64,000 nucleotides of DNA from Sphagnum compactum (lineage: Eukaryota; Bryophyta; Sphagnopsida; Sphagnales). Made by a program: the position numbers and the translations under genes. Within the stretch, counting starts at the first letter, position 1; every line of letters begins with the position of its first letter. Under the pieces are notes generated by a model that searched no databases, was not told the DNA's origin, and saw only the letters and a list, made by a program, of their open reading frames with translations. Location: positions 24,982,875-25,046,874 of the forward strand of contig OZ234495.1 of NCBI GenBank assembly GCA_965153455.1. Direction: 5' to 3'. This document shows positions 1 through 11,310 of this stretch, piece by piece.

Positions 1-273
1 TCTAGATTATATGCTAAAATCCAGGCTGCAGGTTTTGGATAAGCTAACATCAGGTGAATTGATCAAGACTGCAAATATCAAAGGAAGCACTTTTTGATCC
101 TTTGATATCTTCCTGTTGTGGTTCTAGGGTTTCCTGTCACAGAGCTCCTTGGATTTTCTTGTGTGTTGCAGGGTAATTCTATGGATGAGCTACCAGAACG
201 CCTAATAGGTTCTGTCCGTGTGTCTCACTTGGAGCTCTTGTCAGCCATTTCACCATCAATGGAAAATAGCTGA
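1..273 (+). CDS. C-terminal exons of an unidentified gene (partial)
   Basis: I do not recognise this protein. Two open segments join cleanly: 1-31 ends in CAG before a GTTTTG donor, and 172-273 follows a pyrimidine-rich tract and TTGCAG. Both are phase 0. The second segment encodes 33 residues including MDELPERLIGSVRVSHLEL and ends at TGA 271-273. The mix of charged and hydrophobic residues, with no low complexity, looks like real coding sequence. The rest of the gene would lie upstream of the window, and the gene would converge on OEP24. It could be a chance open stretch, since only about 44 codons are visible and no domain is identified. Confidence 0.42.
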
Positions 274-994
274 AGTCGGCTTGTATGTGGGGGATGACAA
301 TTCTGTTTTTGGATACAGTTTGCGTAAGTTGACTGTCCATGAACAAATTCTGCGTAGACAGGGTTAGACAGTTTTAACCACACTTGCTTATCAGAAATTC
401 AACATGAGATTTGCATGTGAGCAATCCCTCATGTGCAAAACATACATGCCAGGCAGACACTGCATTAGTGTCACTCTCAATGTATTCATGCCAATAAGGA
501 ATAGTCAGTACCATACTTCAAGCAGATTGCAACCCTGAGAACAATATACTGATAGGCAGAAGTTAATTTTAGCAATCTATGTCTTGTTTCTTTTGACATT
601 ATGAGAAAGAACTGCTTGGGTGGATTAAACTCTTTGTAGAAGTATTGTATCTGAGGCATCACCTGCAGTTTTGGATGAGGCAATGAACATTACTAATTAG
701 ATGTATTCTAATATCTTTCCTACAGGGTTGGCTCATTCAACCACCCTCACAAGGTATCCCCGCTTGTTGACTTACATTTTCAACAGCAGTTTTGGCTGTC
801 CTCTACAGAGGAAAAAACTCGATGAATAGCTCTTTTAAATGATGGTAAATGAATTTGACCTGGCTTTCCAGCACACCGTCTCCTCTCAGTTATCTGGTAA
901 ATAAGCAAGAGAGATGCATCACAAAAATATTGAATCATTTCTAAAGGCAGCATGTATGTACACCAGGTAGAGATGGTTACAGACATCCTCAATG
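274..994. other. Convergent 3' flank, no gene seen
   Basis: This stretch lies between the stop of the partial + strand gene and the stop of OEP24 on the minus strand, so it should hold both 3' UTRs. Only short chance open frames are present and I see no conserved coding signal. Confidence 0.5.
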
Positions 995-3570
995 CTAAAT
1001 GTCAACACTCCAGGTTTTCTCAGCCACCATCTTTGCAAGCTTGTAATCTTTGACAGGGACTGTGGCAGTCACCTGCTCATGTGCAACAACAAAACACAAG
1101 CTTGAGAACACTCCAGTTTATTGTTCTTTCCTAGACCAAACATGCTGGTGTTCTATGTATGCAAACTTTTTTCACTCTTTCAACACCATGCAGAGACTGA
1201 ATACCGGTTTAAGCATTACAAGTGTAGTACTTTTTGAGGAATGGAAAGAGTCTGAGAGCTTGAATCAACTTACACACGCTTTCTTAACACTACAACTGTA
1301 CCTGTATTGGGAATGATCTTCCAATTAGAAAGGTATAGAAATGGCTGGCAATGAGGAGCAACTATGAAGACTAGATTGGAAGGTGGGTAAAAGAGACATT
1401 CGAAAAACTTTGATGCAACTTTCTACTGTGTGCACAATACAGAGAACACTACTCTCATGGTCAATAGAGGGTAGAAGAAAACAAGGAAGGATGTAATAGA
1501 AGCCAACAATGCTTAACCAATGATGATGAGAAACCTTTCAGAGGCCGGAAGGACAGTATCATTCACAATCCAGTTTATTCAGCCTAGTGCTTCAGAAATA
1601 GAAAGGGGAAGGCACAGAGTTACTCATACCTTGAAGTGACCATATTCCTTTGATTCCTGAGTCCATTCCAAGCCCAAATTCTTGTTGTGGCCATCATAAA
1701 CAGCTTTTGCATGATCATGCTTGCCAAACTTATGTCCAACGCCAAAGTGCCAGCTCTGACTTTGGAAATCATAAGAAGGCTCCAATGTGGTACCACAGCC
1801 ATGCAGATATTTGTATTTGACATGCCCATGTTCTGATGCAAAACTGTATTCGGCAGTCACCTTGTTGCGGGAATCCAGGGCCAAAGTTGCTTCCAACAAA
1901 GTGGCATTACACTTCTGAGGATGAATGTAGGTAAGTTCACCAACTTGCCAGCCATGGTTGCTCCTGTCATGAACTGAAACCTGGCAGCCTGCAGCCATCA
2001 TTGTCTCCACCATTCAGCTCCTGCTATTGGACTTGGACATGTACTAGGAAAACCAGTGAATATCCCCTGTAAGCAAATGGCAACATCAACTTGAGCAAAA
2101 TCTCATCATCATGAGACTATTTTTATCAATTAGGAAAGGAAATTGGACGTTCTAAACAATCAAACCAACATGGCTGGTCTACAGTAATCCACTCTAAGAA
2201 ACTGTCAACACAAGTATCAGACAGTCATAAACCTGTGGTTTACAATTCAGTCCCCAATTTAGTCTAGAGGACAAGGAAACTTATTCTCTTTCAGCCTGAG
2301 TGTCTCAGGCTTTGCAATTTCAGTTGAAAAGAATGAATTCCTGTCCTGAGGACACATGACAGATGATTTGTATGATTGAACTCTGCTTTCTAATTCTTTT
2401 GTTGGTCAGACCCAAGAAACCCTGATACAAAGCTCCAATTATTGGCCACACCCAAGGTGTGAAGTGTCGCCTTACAACTTCTGAATCGATATTAGTTGAA
2501 AAAGCCAACCTCTACCATACATCCCACACAAAACAACCCATGACTTGCATGGCTGAAAATTACCTCTAACATATATCCCACACAGAAACAACTTGTGACT
2601 TGCATGGCTGAACATTATCTCTACCATACATCCCAAACAGAAACAACATATGACTTGCATGGCGATTTATCACGTCTTAAGGATCTTAAAGCTCAAAAGC
2701 AAGAAGTATGACTCTCAAACTTCTCCAAAAACAGGTCTTGTGCGCCTTTCTCATGTCAGCATTGTCTTCACTATTCTCATTTTGGAGATTAAAGGTCTGA
2801 AACTTGATAAGTGCATAATAGACCGGTTTTAGCTGCTGGTTGATGAGTCCTGCCAAAACCTGTACAGAAAAACCTCGGAGCCGGCATGCATTGATAACCA
2901 AAACAATCTTGTTGATGCTTCCGATCATCTCCCTACTGGAACTGGATCCATGGGATGATGAAAGCAAGTGGACATCAGAGTATTGATATTCCGGTTGCTC
3001 GAGGATCCCTGTCAACGACGTCCATCTAGATAAAGCACGTTTGACATCACATTCTTGGAACTGACTTGTATTGCAATATCTATTCTACTGCACCGATAAA
3101 CTCGTCCAAAAATTGACAAAACGATATTTCAAAATTCGATTGACATGCTGGAGATGCGGTACCACATTCCAGGTATATATGTATCCAATGATGCCCATCA
3201 ACTATGGATCCGTTGAGAATAAGGCAGGAGAAAAAGAGGACAACTATGCTGGCCGCACAAATTTCAAGAGGAACACACACACACGGATTCAACGGAAACG
3301 CAATATGGAAACAAAAAGACAGGAGGCGGATGGAGCACGCAAGAGGATGGAGAGACAGTGCCAAACCTGCTGATGGAGATCGTAGTCAATGAGGAACGCG
3401 CCAGGCTTCTCAATGCCCAAGGAGACGCCGCGCAGGCTGCTGACTCCATTAAGGAAAGTCCAATCTGAGCAAGATGGATTGAGTTTGAGCTCTCCTGCGC
3501 CCACTGTAAGAGTTCCGGATCCCGCCTCCGGCTCCGACTCGTACTTGGTCTTCAATGCGACCCTCGTCAT
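995..3570 (-). CDS. OEP24: Outer envelope pore protein 24, chloroplastic (3 exons)
   Basis: OEP24 is a beta-barrel of the plastid outer envelope that forms a weakly selective channel for small solutes such as phosphate and sugar phosphates. I place exons at 3570-3367, 1980-1630 and 1072-995, all joined in phase 0: 68 + 117 + 25 codons plus TAG, or 210 aa, close to the ~213 aa usual for the family. Exon 1 has the family block FLNGVSSLRGVSLGIEKPG and then LIDYD. Exon 2 has LTYIHP, TLALDSRNKV, YKYLHG and TLEPSYDFQSQSW. Exon 3 ends MVAEKTWSVDI, matching the conserved C-terminus. There is no targeting peptide, as expected for an outer-envelope barrel protein. Splice sites are CAG/GTTTGG, CCAG/GTT, AAG/GTATGAGT and GCAG/GTG. 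Intron 1 (1981-3366) contains a 54-bp triplicated repeat. The ATG directly abuts a GA repeat. The first 15 or so residues of exon 2 are the least certain part. Confidence 0.92.
2510..2663. repeat. ~54-bp tandem repeat, 3 copies, in OEP24 intron 1
   Basis: Three successive units begin near 2511, 2565 and 2620. Each runs from a TCTACCATACATCCC-like segment through ACAACCCATGACTTGCATGG. Units differ by several substitutions and one small indel. The array lies inside the intron and has no apparent coding role. Confidence 0.85.
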
Positions 3571-3592
3571 CTCTCTCTCTCTCTCTCTCTCT
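3570..3592. repeat. (GA)n microsatellite abutting the OEP24 start codon
   Basis: On the coding (minus) strand about 11 GA units run straight into the ATG at 3570, so the repeat forms the last part of the 5' leader. GA tracts are common in plant 5' leaders and core promoters and can bind BPC/GAGA factors. Slippage here would change leader length without touching the protein. Confidence 0.9.
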
Positions 3593-3900
3593 CCCTCCTC
3601 TGCGCCAAAAATGCCGTCAGTCAGACTCCCTTCCTTCGATCGCCGACGACAGTCCGCAAGAGTGAAGAATCAGGCGACGCCCCCGACAAACTCTCTCTCT
3701 CCTACCAAACACGCTCTTCGTGCGTGTGCGCGCTCCCCTCACACACCAGTTGGCCACTTTGCCGCCGTGCCTCTTTCGGTTAGGCCGCAGCCTGTGAAGT
3801 CGCCTCTTTGAGTCAGGCCACAGCTTGGTGACCTTGCGCCTGTTTGGGATCGATCCTTTGGAGTTAGCCTTAAGGGCCGCACCCGAGAGCATTACCCAAC
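3593..3900 (-). promoter_or_regulatory. Presumed OEP24 promoter / 5' region
   Basis: This is a distinctly GC-richer island beside the OEP24 start, bounded by AT-rich DNA from 3900 onward. It contains CpG-rich words and imperfect copies of a GTTAGGCCGCAGCCTGTGA-like motif near 3780 and 3814. I see no convincing TATA box. The assignment rests on position and base composition only. Confidence 0.4.
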
Positions 3901-4259
3901 AGTAATTTTTTAATACATTTTAACCTTTTTTTCCCCGTTTCTTTACCTTTTTTTGTCTTTTTCCTGTGCTGAGAAGCAGTCTCCCAATTGTCCTTCTAAT
4001 AAAAATCACTAATGAAAGCTGAGTGCTGGGGAACCAAATTTCCAGAACCTTGTATTTCCCTGGCCTTCGCTAATACTTCAAGACAGAAAAAGAAAAAAAG
4101 AAAAAAAAACTGATGGGAACTAACCAGATGCACCTTATGGTTTTCAAGGTGCCATGCAAATACACACCATAGGGGTGCCTTCATTTATTTTCACCTTTTT
4201 TTCTGTTTGAATTTTAACCAAGTTCAAAGGAGGCACCTTATAAAGTGCCATATTTGTGT

Positions 4260-4640
4260 AACGAAGGAAGGCCCTCTTGTGTAGGATAAAGCCTGAAGGT
4301 GGAGACATTCCAAAATAAGGGGCCTAGGACAAGGTGGTGGTCAAGTCCAGACCCACATTTTGAGAACGTTGGCCCTCACCATGGGACTTATACTCTTTGT
4401 AACATGTGAGGCACACATTATCATGAACCTAAACATAGGTAAATTGTGATGTGTAGGAGGGGGAGGGTTCTTACACCTATTCCATAGGAGTTGTTGGAGG
4501 GATCATCCGCTACATGTAAGGTGTAATTTCCCTCACACTGAGAGTAGGTGTAAGATCCCTCCTCATTAGAACTAGGGAACTGGGATCCTGCTAATTGAAT
4601 CCATTCAATCCCAGCACAAGTACCCAAGGCCAGTATTGAC
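4260..4640. repeat. Dispersed repeat, copy A (inverted relative to 10780-11150)
   Basis: The segment around 4290-4345, containing CCAAAATAAGGGG and GGACAAGGTGGT, matches the reverse complement of 11000-11070. The nearby ATGAACCTAAA at 4423 matches the reverse complement of TTTAGGTTCATGA at 10940. The two copies lie in opposite orientation about 6.5 kb apart. No transposase or clear termini are visible; this is probably an old non-autonomous element. Confidence 0.6.
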
Positions 4641-7600
4641 CCTACCCAAGGATGTCAAGGTCACACTTATGAGGGGGATTTATACCATGGGAAACTAAGG
4701 ATTTTCCCCTGGCTTCGTTCCTAGTTTTTTCATCTACCCTATTACCTTGGCAGCTAGGACACTAAATACATTACTTTCAGGAATTTTTTAATTATTTAAA
4801 AAATCAAATAACAAAAATTTGTGAAGAAAAAGTATTGAGTATTCAAGAATATTCTATTTGTCAAAGAGTGATTTTCAAAATTAATTATCTACTAAAAAAA
4901 CAGGTATGCAACCTGCCAAGCTACCACTGGTATATACTTCAACAAACATGATGGTAACATTCAAAGATGAGATGATCCTTTAGGCATGACTGTTTATTCA
5001 TATAACCCAACATCATTGGTGCCATGAGTCATGGAGAAGATGAGCCTTCTCCATGACATCACCCATTCTTGGACAAACTGGGGGACACTTTTGATTCATT
5101 ATATAATAGGGCAAATAAATTGCCCAATCTTCCCTAACATTTAACCCTGAGCAGCAAATTCAACCAGTGACCTCATTAGAACCGAATAAATTAATTGCTT
5201 ATGTTAACATTTTTTGTGACAAAATAAAGAATTGAACCCCAAATCAGTTGCAAATTCAACCTGCTTCTAACAAGTGTAGCCATTAGTAACCATCATGATC
5301 ATGGCAATGCCTCAAACTTGACATCTTTTTTATCCTATACTTGGATCAGAAAGAGGACACCCAAATAGGCATCTAGTGTGTTGTCATCCTCCATTGTGAA
5401 CAAAGCGATACATGAGGCTCTATGTGGGGATTATATGCATTGAACAAAAAACAACTCCATACACCCTATATTAAAACATGGTACATGAAATGCACAATTT
5501 TTAAACTCAAAGTTAGTAACTTGTTGAGCTATTTGATGGATTAATGATAAGCTTCAATCAAGACTGTTGTGGCGAATGCAAAAGGAACACCTACTCCAAG
5601 AAAGGTTCAACGAAAATTCAAGCACTTAGACCACGTTTGTATCCTAAACAAGAAGTATTGGTTTTACCCATATGCATGGATCATTGCATGGGAACTGTGG
5701 TCCCGAGGTACATTATTACTAGAAACCACTGGGCCTAAAAGTGTGGCTCCTGATGTTTGGCATGAACCTCACTATTTTTGAAAAAATTAAAGTTGTTGGT
5801 GGAGGTAAGGTTTTGGCTTCACCAAAAGTTTACAACCCAATTGGAGTCATTAGTTAGGGTGGACAGTTATAGCATTAGGCATGAATTTATCATGACACAT
5901 TGAATTATTATGAGAATACTAAATTATGGGAGCATAATTTGTTGCGGAATATTGAAGATACGAATTGGAGTGCATGGTTTGGAAATTACACTTGTGTAAC
6001 TAAGCAGGCATTATTGTTAGCCATTTTGCTAGCTGAGACAAGCAGTTGTCTGTTGGCTCCACCTGTTTTGTTGTCAGTATCAGTTCTAATGAATCAACAA
6101 CTGAGATACACGCCTAAAATTTGAATCATTGGCTTCAAAACTGGTTAAGCAGTGGAACACTCCCTGATGTAACCCATTACCAGGTAGCGGAAGAATTGCT
6201 TGCCTTGTGGTGTTTCTGGGTTGAACAGGCCTGTTGATCCATAGTCTGTATCCAGATGAGAGTGCAGTTTGGATTTGGATGTCAATTATAAGCTTTTGCT
6301 TTGGGGTGCATGCACATGTTTTAGTAGTAGATCCAAACCAGTGATTTGCTTCAAGCTGTGTATTCATAGCAGTAGCTACTAGCATGTCAATATTCGACAC
6401 GTTGAATATTGGTTAGTTTCCATTTTAGTGTGTTAAGAGAATTGTTGAGAGTTTGGACTTGGATAGAGTTTTAATTATATATCTTAAACTCAATTATTCT
6501 TGTTTTCCAGGACTGTGGAATAGAGTGTTGGTTTGTTCAGAAATAATTGTGCATGGAAGTTTAAAACTTTAACCCACACATTAAATTATTTGAAGCTGCT
6601 TGGCTCCATCAACACAAATGGGGCTCCATAATAAAATTCCCAAACTTCATAATCTTAAATGGCTAGTGTATGTGTTTGTATTAAACAAAGCCGTGCATAT
6701 GCTTCTCTCACCTATGCCCCAATTATCCATCTTTGTCAAATACCCTCACATATAATTTCAAAGAATTACAATGACTTGAAAAACACCAATACACAAATTC
6801 ACCATTTCATTATACAATATGTGAATGCATCTTCCTGGGCGTGGATGAAAAAGGCAACCTTGGCAACAAAGAAATGAAATACATATATATATGTTTAACA
6901 AGTTGAAGGAAAAAAAGAGATGAAGGTTTTTGCACTTGTGACATATGCATGATTCATCAAGATAATATTTTAAACTTTAAAATAGACCTTCATGCTCATG
7001 GGGAGCTCATAGCTAGTGATCCTGGTACATACATATACTAAGAGCAACTTGGTGATCTAAGCATGAAAACCAAGGCTAGTACACAAAAATTGCTTATGTC
7101 CCCAAGGTAAGTTGCACATGGTTACCCCTTTCCATGCAATTAATTCACACAGACATTACTATTAGAAGACCGTAATTGATACACCTCTAGACAGCACATT
7201 AAAGCCGAATTCAAATACATGCACAACATACTCAAACACAAGAATTGCAAACCTAAATGGCCTTCACCATCTGCAAACTTGACATGGACTATAAACAATT
7301 TCACACGGACTGAAACATATATATTTTTATTTCATTGAGTAAAATTGATCACCATTCACATTAAGGGTGCTTATTTTGTGTGTTAGATTTACAAAGATCC
7401 TGCATGTATTATGCCATCGAACTTGCATGTGACGCAATCAAATTCTTAGTTAGAGGTCACATTGTTTCACATCACAATAGATAACAATTTTGATCAATTC
7501 CAATATTCTTGTTTGCATATACGTGTTTGTGTGAGTAATTCTGCCACACACCCACAACATCACCATAGTAGAATAATATCTAACAAATTTATAATGCATT

Positions 7601-8077
7601 GAATTTCAAAAATTAAGCTTGATAAAAGTTCTACATTAATTGTTGCAATTCAAAAACCTCTCACGATGCAAAACATTTCAAATTGAATTCAATCAGTTAT
7701 GAATTATGCAACCACACCATTAACCATGTGCATGTGAAAATAACAACTCAAACTTAAGCTTGAAACATTACATCCAAAGTTTACATAGTACAAAGTTTCA
7801 AAGAAATTATTCCAATGTGCGATTTTGTAAACACGTGAACAAAACCACACAAATGCAGCTCCAACGTTAAAGAAATTCCATGAATGTGGAACAAGAATGT
7901 GTAATCACTTTTGATGATAGTAAGCTGTTTTTGTTTGCTTAATCTCATCATAAATGTGTTCTCTTTCTATTCATGCAAGTAGGATCACAAATGCATCGAA
8001 GAGTATGCATAACATCATACCATTAACTCCATTGAATCACTCCATTGAGGTAGTACATTGCAAAGTGAGATTTCCAA
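4641..8077. other. Intergenic, no gene recognised
   Basis: AT-rich sequence with a slightly GC-richer patch around 5540-6400 that has several 60-100 codon open frames in different phases. None shows a recognisable domain or a consistent spliced model. A short (AT)n run lies near 6880. Sequence 6900-8000 is AT-rich with no feature I can support. Confidence 0.5.
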
Positions 8078-9128
8078 TTAACCAACCACTGTGGCTTGAC
8101 CATCAGGTGGGGAAGAATTATTCTCTCCCCTTTTTGCCTTTTTCTTTTGGTAATCTTTCACGGCAGCCTTGATTGCATCCTCAGCCAACATACTGCAGTG
8201 CAACTTCACAGGTGGCAATGACAAATGCTTTGCAATGTCGCTACAATGACTCAATGAAGGATTTGTTAGCAATGTAGGACAACCAATGCAATTTGTTATG
8301 TGAGGCTACGATGTCGAGTTTGTCAGATTATTTTTAGTAAGACAAAGAGGGTGGGAAATCACAACTCCAGTAGGAAAGCTACATAATGTTACAAACATCT
8401 CATTTGAAAATGTGAGTTCTATGATGGTACCTGTTCTTTATAGTCACTACGTCTTCCATTTGCCTTCCCTTGATCCATTCCGTTGCTGCATGAAGCAGAA
8501 ATAATAGATGTTTCATTTTATACCTGGAAAGACTGACAACAATTTTCTGGTGTGTACACTTCCATTTGTGAAACAAGGGCTAGTGCGTGCCAACATAACT
8601 AAAATGTTCTTTGGATAGGCATGCAACATGATGAAGAAGACAATGTGCATGGCAAAAGATAATACATTTCTTCTATGCAAAAATTGAATTCATGAGAGCC
8701 AGTGTCTAGCACAACCTTTGCAAGACTAATCACAATAGTACAAATTTCAATCTTTAGCAACTTGACATTGAATTCACTGCACAAATAGATTTATTTTATA
8801 TACAATGGGATTTCATCAACTAACCTACAGAGGAGGAGGCAATGGCAGATCCACATCCGAAGGTTTTAAAACACGAATCAACAATTTTGCCAGTGTTCTC
8901 GTCCACCTTAATTTGCAACTTCATCACATCCCCACATGCTGGAGATCCCACCAATCCTGTTCCTACGGTGGGATCCTCTTTATCAAAAGAACCAACATTA
9001 CGAGGATTGTCGTAATGCTCCACAACTTTCTCGTGATACAATCTCGAAGTCAATAAGAGGGCCCCTCTCTTTGGTTGGGTCATAGCACTGGCCACACTCA
9101 CCAACCCCCTTGTGAATTGGCCTAACAT
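8078..9128 (-). CDS. ISU1: Iron-sulfur cluster assembly scaffold, mitochondrial ISU (3 exons)
   Basis: This is the IscU-type scaffold on which the mitochondrial ISC machinery (NFS1, frataxin, HSCB, HSCA) builds [2Fe-2S] clusters. Exons are 9128-8825, 8485-8431 and 8240-8078, with intron phases 1 and 2, giving 173 aa. Residues 1-30 are basic and hydroxylated and fit a matrix presequence. The mature part starts near YHEKVVEHYDNPRNVGS. The ligand set is complete: Cys65 and Asp67 in GSPACGDVM, Cys92 in FGCGSA and Cys135 in the LPPVKLHCSML block, which also holds the HscA/HSCA recognition motif LPPVK. Splice sites are GTAG/GTTAGT, GCAG/CAACGG, ACAG/GTACC and GTAG/CGAC. The C-terminal ~20 residues after KKKAKRG are variable, as in the family. 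The gene appears intact. Confidence 0.96.
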
Positions 9129-10779
9129 GATGGTCTCCCCTTACGAGGTTCAAACTTAGGCACTTTCACTTCACTCCCCTCTCAAAACAAGCTGCAATTA
9201 ACCAAAGGTGTGAATGGACAACATTGCATTGTTGGTGCATTCGAAGATTTATCAATTATGGTGGTTTCCCAAAATCCGTCACCTAGATTGTTTTGCAACA
9301 AAGAGGTGACAAATTGGGGAAGATGGTGATATTGCCTCTATAAGTGTACAACTGTTCATGTGTTCAGAAATGAGAGATGTGGGGTGAAGTACCAAGGGAT
9401 GCCAATTGAGAGATATGATGCCCTTTCATTTTGCCAAGCGCCACATCACTGAATTCATCAGGTTGAAGAAGCATAATAGGGCTCCCACCATATGCTCTAG
9501 TACCTAGGCTGGTTGGGTAGCAAGGTTGCCTAATAATTTTCTTGTCAGGGTCATCTACAGTCAGCAGTTAAAATAATAATATTTTACAATTCGGCATTAT
9601 ACTGAGTCTAATGAAGCTAAATAGACTTATCAGTAAAGTTCGGCGATGATTACGGGGCGAGAACGGCCAGTTGCGGCATAATAGGGCATCAAACGCGTAA
9701 CTGGGAATGAAAATTTTACAAAGGGAAATAACTGGGACCCAAACTAGTTTTTCCACCAATTTTGGTGGTAAACTGAGTTTCATCCTGTGTTCATTTTTCC
9801 TGAGCGCCCACACTGCTGCTATATGTTTTCACTGCTCCTGCCTGTACAACTACTATAATTACTCTCGAACCTTGTGCACTAAATGCTGAGTTTCAGCATT
9901 TCATACCCAGATTTAATAAAATTTCTTTAGTTTGCGGATACCACTGAAAGAGGGGATAGGGGGCGAAAGCAGAGGAGATAGGGGTAAGCATGACTTTACT
10001 AATAACTCTAATGTGATTGAGAGTTTCTTTCTGAAAACTTGAGAGTTTCTTTTACATTTTTGGCGTGGCCCGAGCTGATGTTTTTCAGACAAGTTTTAGT
10101 AACTTCAAAAATAATTAATTAGTGCCTAACCAGGCTAGGTATTACGTTATGTCCTCACGTTATTGTTGAATTCCTTGATCTCTATCCAGCAATTTAGAAA
10201 CATTTTTTCTAGAAACATTTTCCCTGGAGACCGAAATTAGCAAAAGTGCCATGACAAGAAGCCTTACTACAGTTGGGGCTTTATTCTCCAACTGCTTGGT
10301 CTCTCATCAGACACGAGTCTCCCCCAAGCTTGGGCTGTATCTAGCCTTTTTTTAATTACCTGAAATTTCGCCAAAAAAAGAAATAAAAAACTAGATATTC
10401 GAAATTGAAATGATTTTGGAAGTTTTTAATCGCCAAAAGTGAGGGAAAAATAGAGTAAAAATCATCAAACTTCTATACTTAATTTTCTATGTCAGCCAAA
10501 ATAAGAGAAGGACAATTAAAGTTTTGTACTTCATGTATGGTTTATAGCCATATTTGGCTAAATCTTCCTAGAGATGAAATTCACTTTTTCTACATCTTTG
10601 TAAGGATGATGGTCACTCTGGCTAAAAACAAAAATTCCTAAAACAAACACTAGAACTTGTATGAGAGGTCTTGAGTAGTGCTATAGTGCCAACGATTGGA
10701 ACCGGGGGACATGTCGGCCACTCGCAAATCACGTAGAAAAATTTCCTATTGCAATTGGAGGGCATTTATATCCAAGAAT
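9129..10779. other. ISU1 upstream region and intergenic
   Basis: About 1.6 kb upstream of the ISU1 start codon. The first few hundred bases should hold the 5' leader and promoter, but no TATA box or known element stands out. The remainder has only short, unconvincing open frames. Confidence 0.45.
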
Positions 10780-11150
10780 ATCCTTATTAGGAAAGAGAAA
10801 AGGTATTATGCCTAGTCCTTAAGAGTGTGAGGAATGTTATTCCTATTAGGCGAGAGGGATATTACACCTAAGATTCATGTCACTTTTAATGAGCAGGTGC
10901 AAGAATGCTTCCCCTCCAACCCCTTGTTATGTAGGTACATTTAGGTTCATGATAACTGTCACCCCATGCTTTACAATGGGTATGGCCCATAGGTGGGGGA
11001 CCAAAGTTAGCTACCACCTTGTCCTAAGCCCCTTATTTTGGCAATCCCCCCCACCTTTGGGCTTGACCCCTAAACATCAGAGAGGACCAAATATGGCTGC
11101 TTTTCAGTGCAAATTGGCACTCCCTTGATGTTTAGGGGTTAACCTTACAT
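10780..11150. repeat. Dispersed repeat, copy B (inverted relative to 4260-4640)
   Basis: This is the reverse-complement partner of the 4260-4640 repeat: CTACCACCTTGTCCTAAGCC at 11009 and the following CCCCTTATTTTGG correspond to the complement of 4300-4345. Copies are diverged, with indels. Copy B is followed directly by a 60-bp tandem repeat. Confidence 0.6.
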
Positions 11151-11168
11151 CATGGATATGGGATATAA

Positions 11169-11310
11169 AAGTGAGGTGCAAGTTTTGGAGGTCAAGGTTA
11201 CAAGTGGGGTAATTTATCTCAAGAGACCAAGTGAGGTGCAAGTTTTGGAGGTCAAGGTTACAAGTGGGGTGATTTATCTCAAGAGACCAAGTGAGTTGAA
11301 GCTTGCGAAG
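11169..11310. repeat. 60-bp tandem repeat, about 2.3 copies
   Basis: Units start at 11169, 11229 and 11289 with AAGTGAGGTGCAAG; the first two are almost identical and the third is partial. Because 60 is divisible by 3, a chance open frame passes through the array. I do not call it a gene. Confidence 0.9.
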
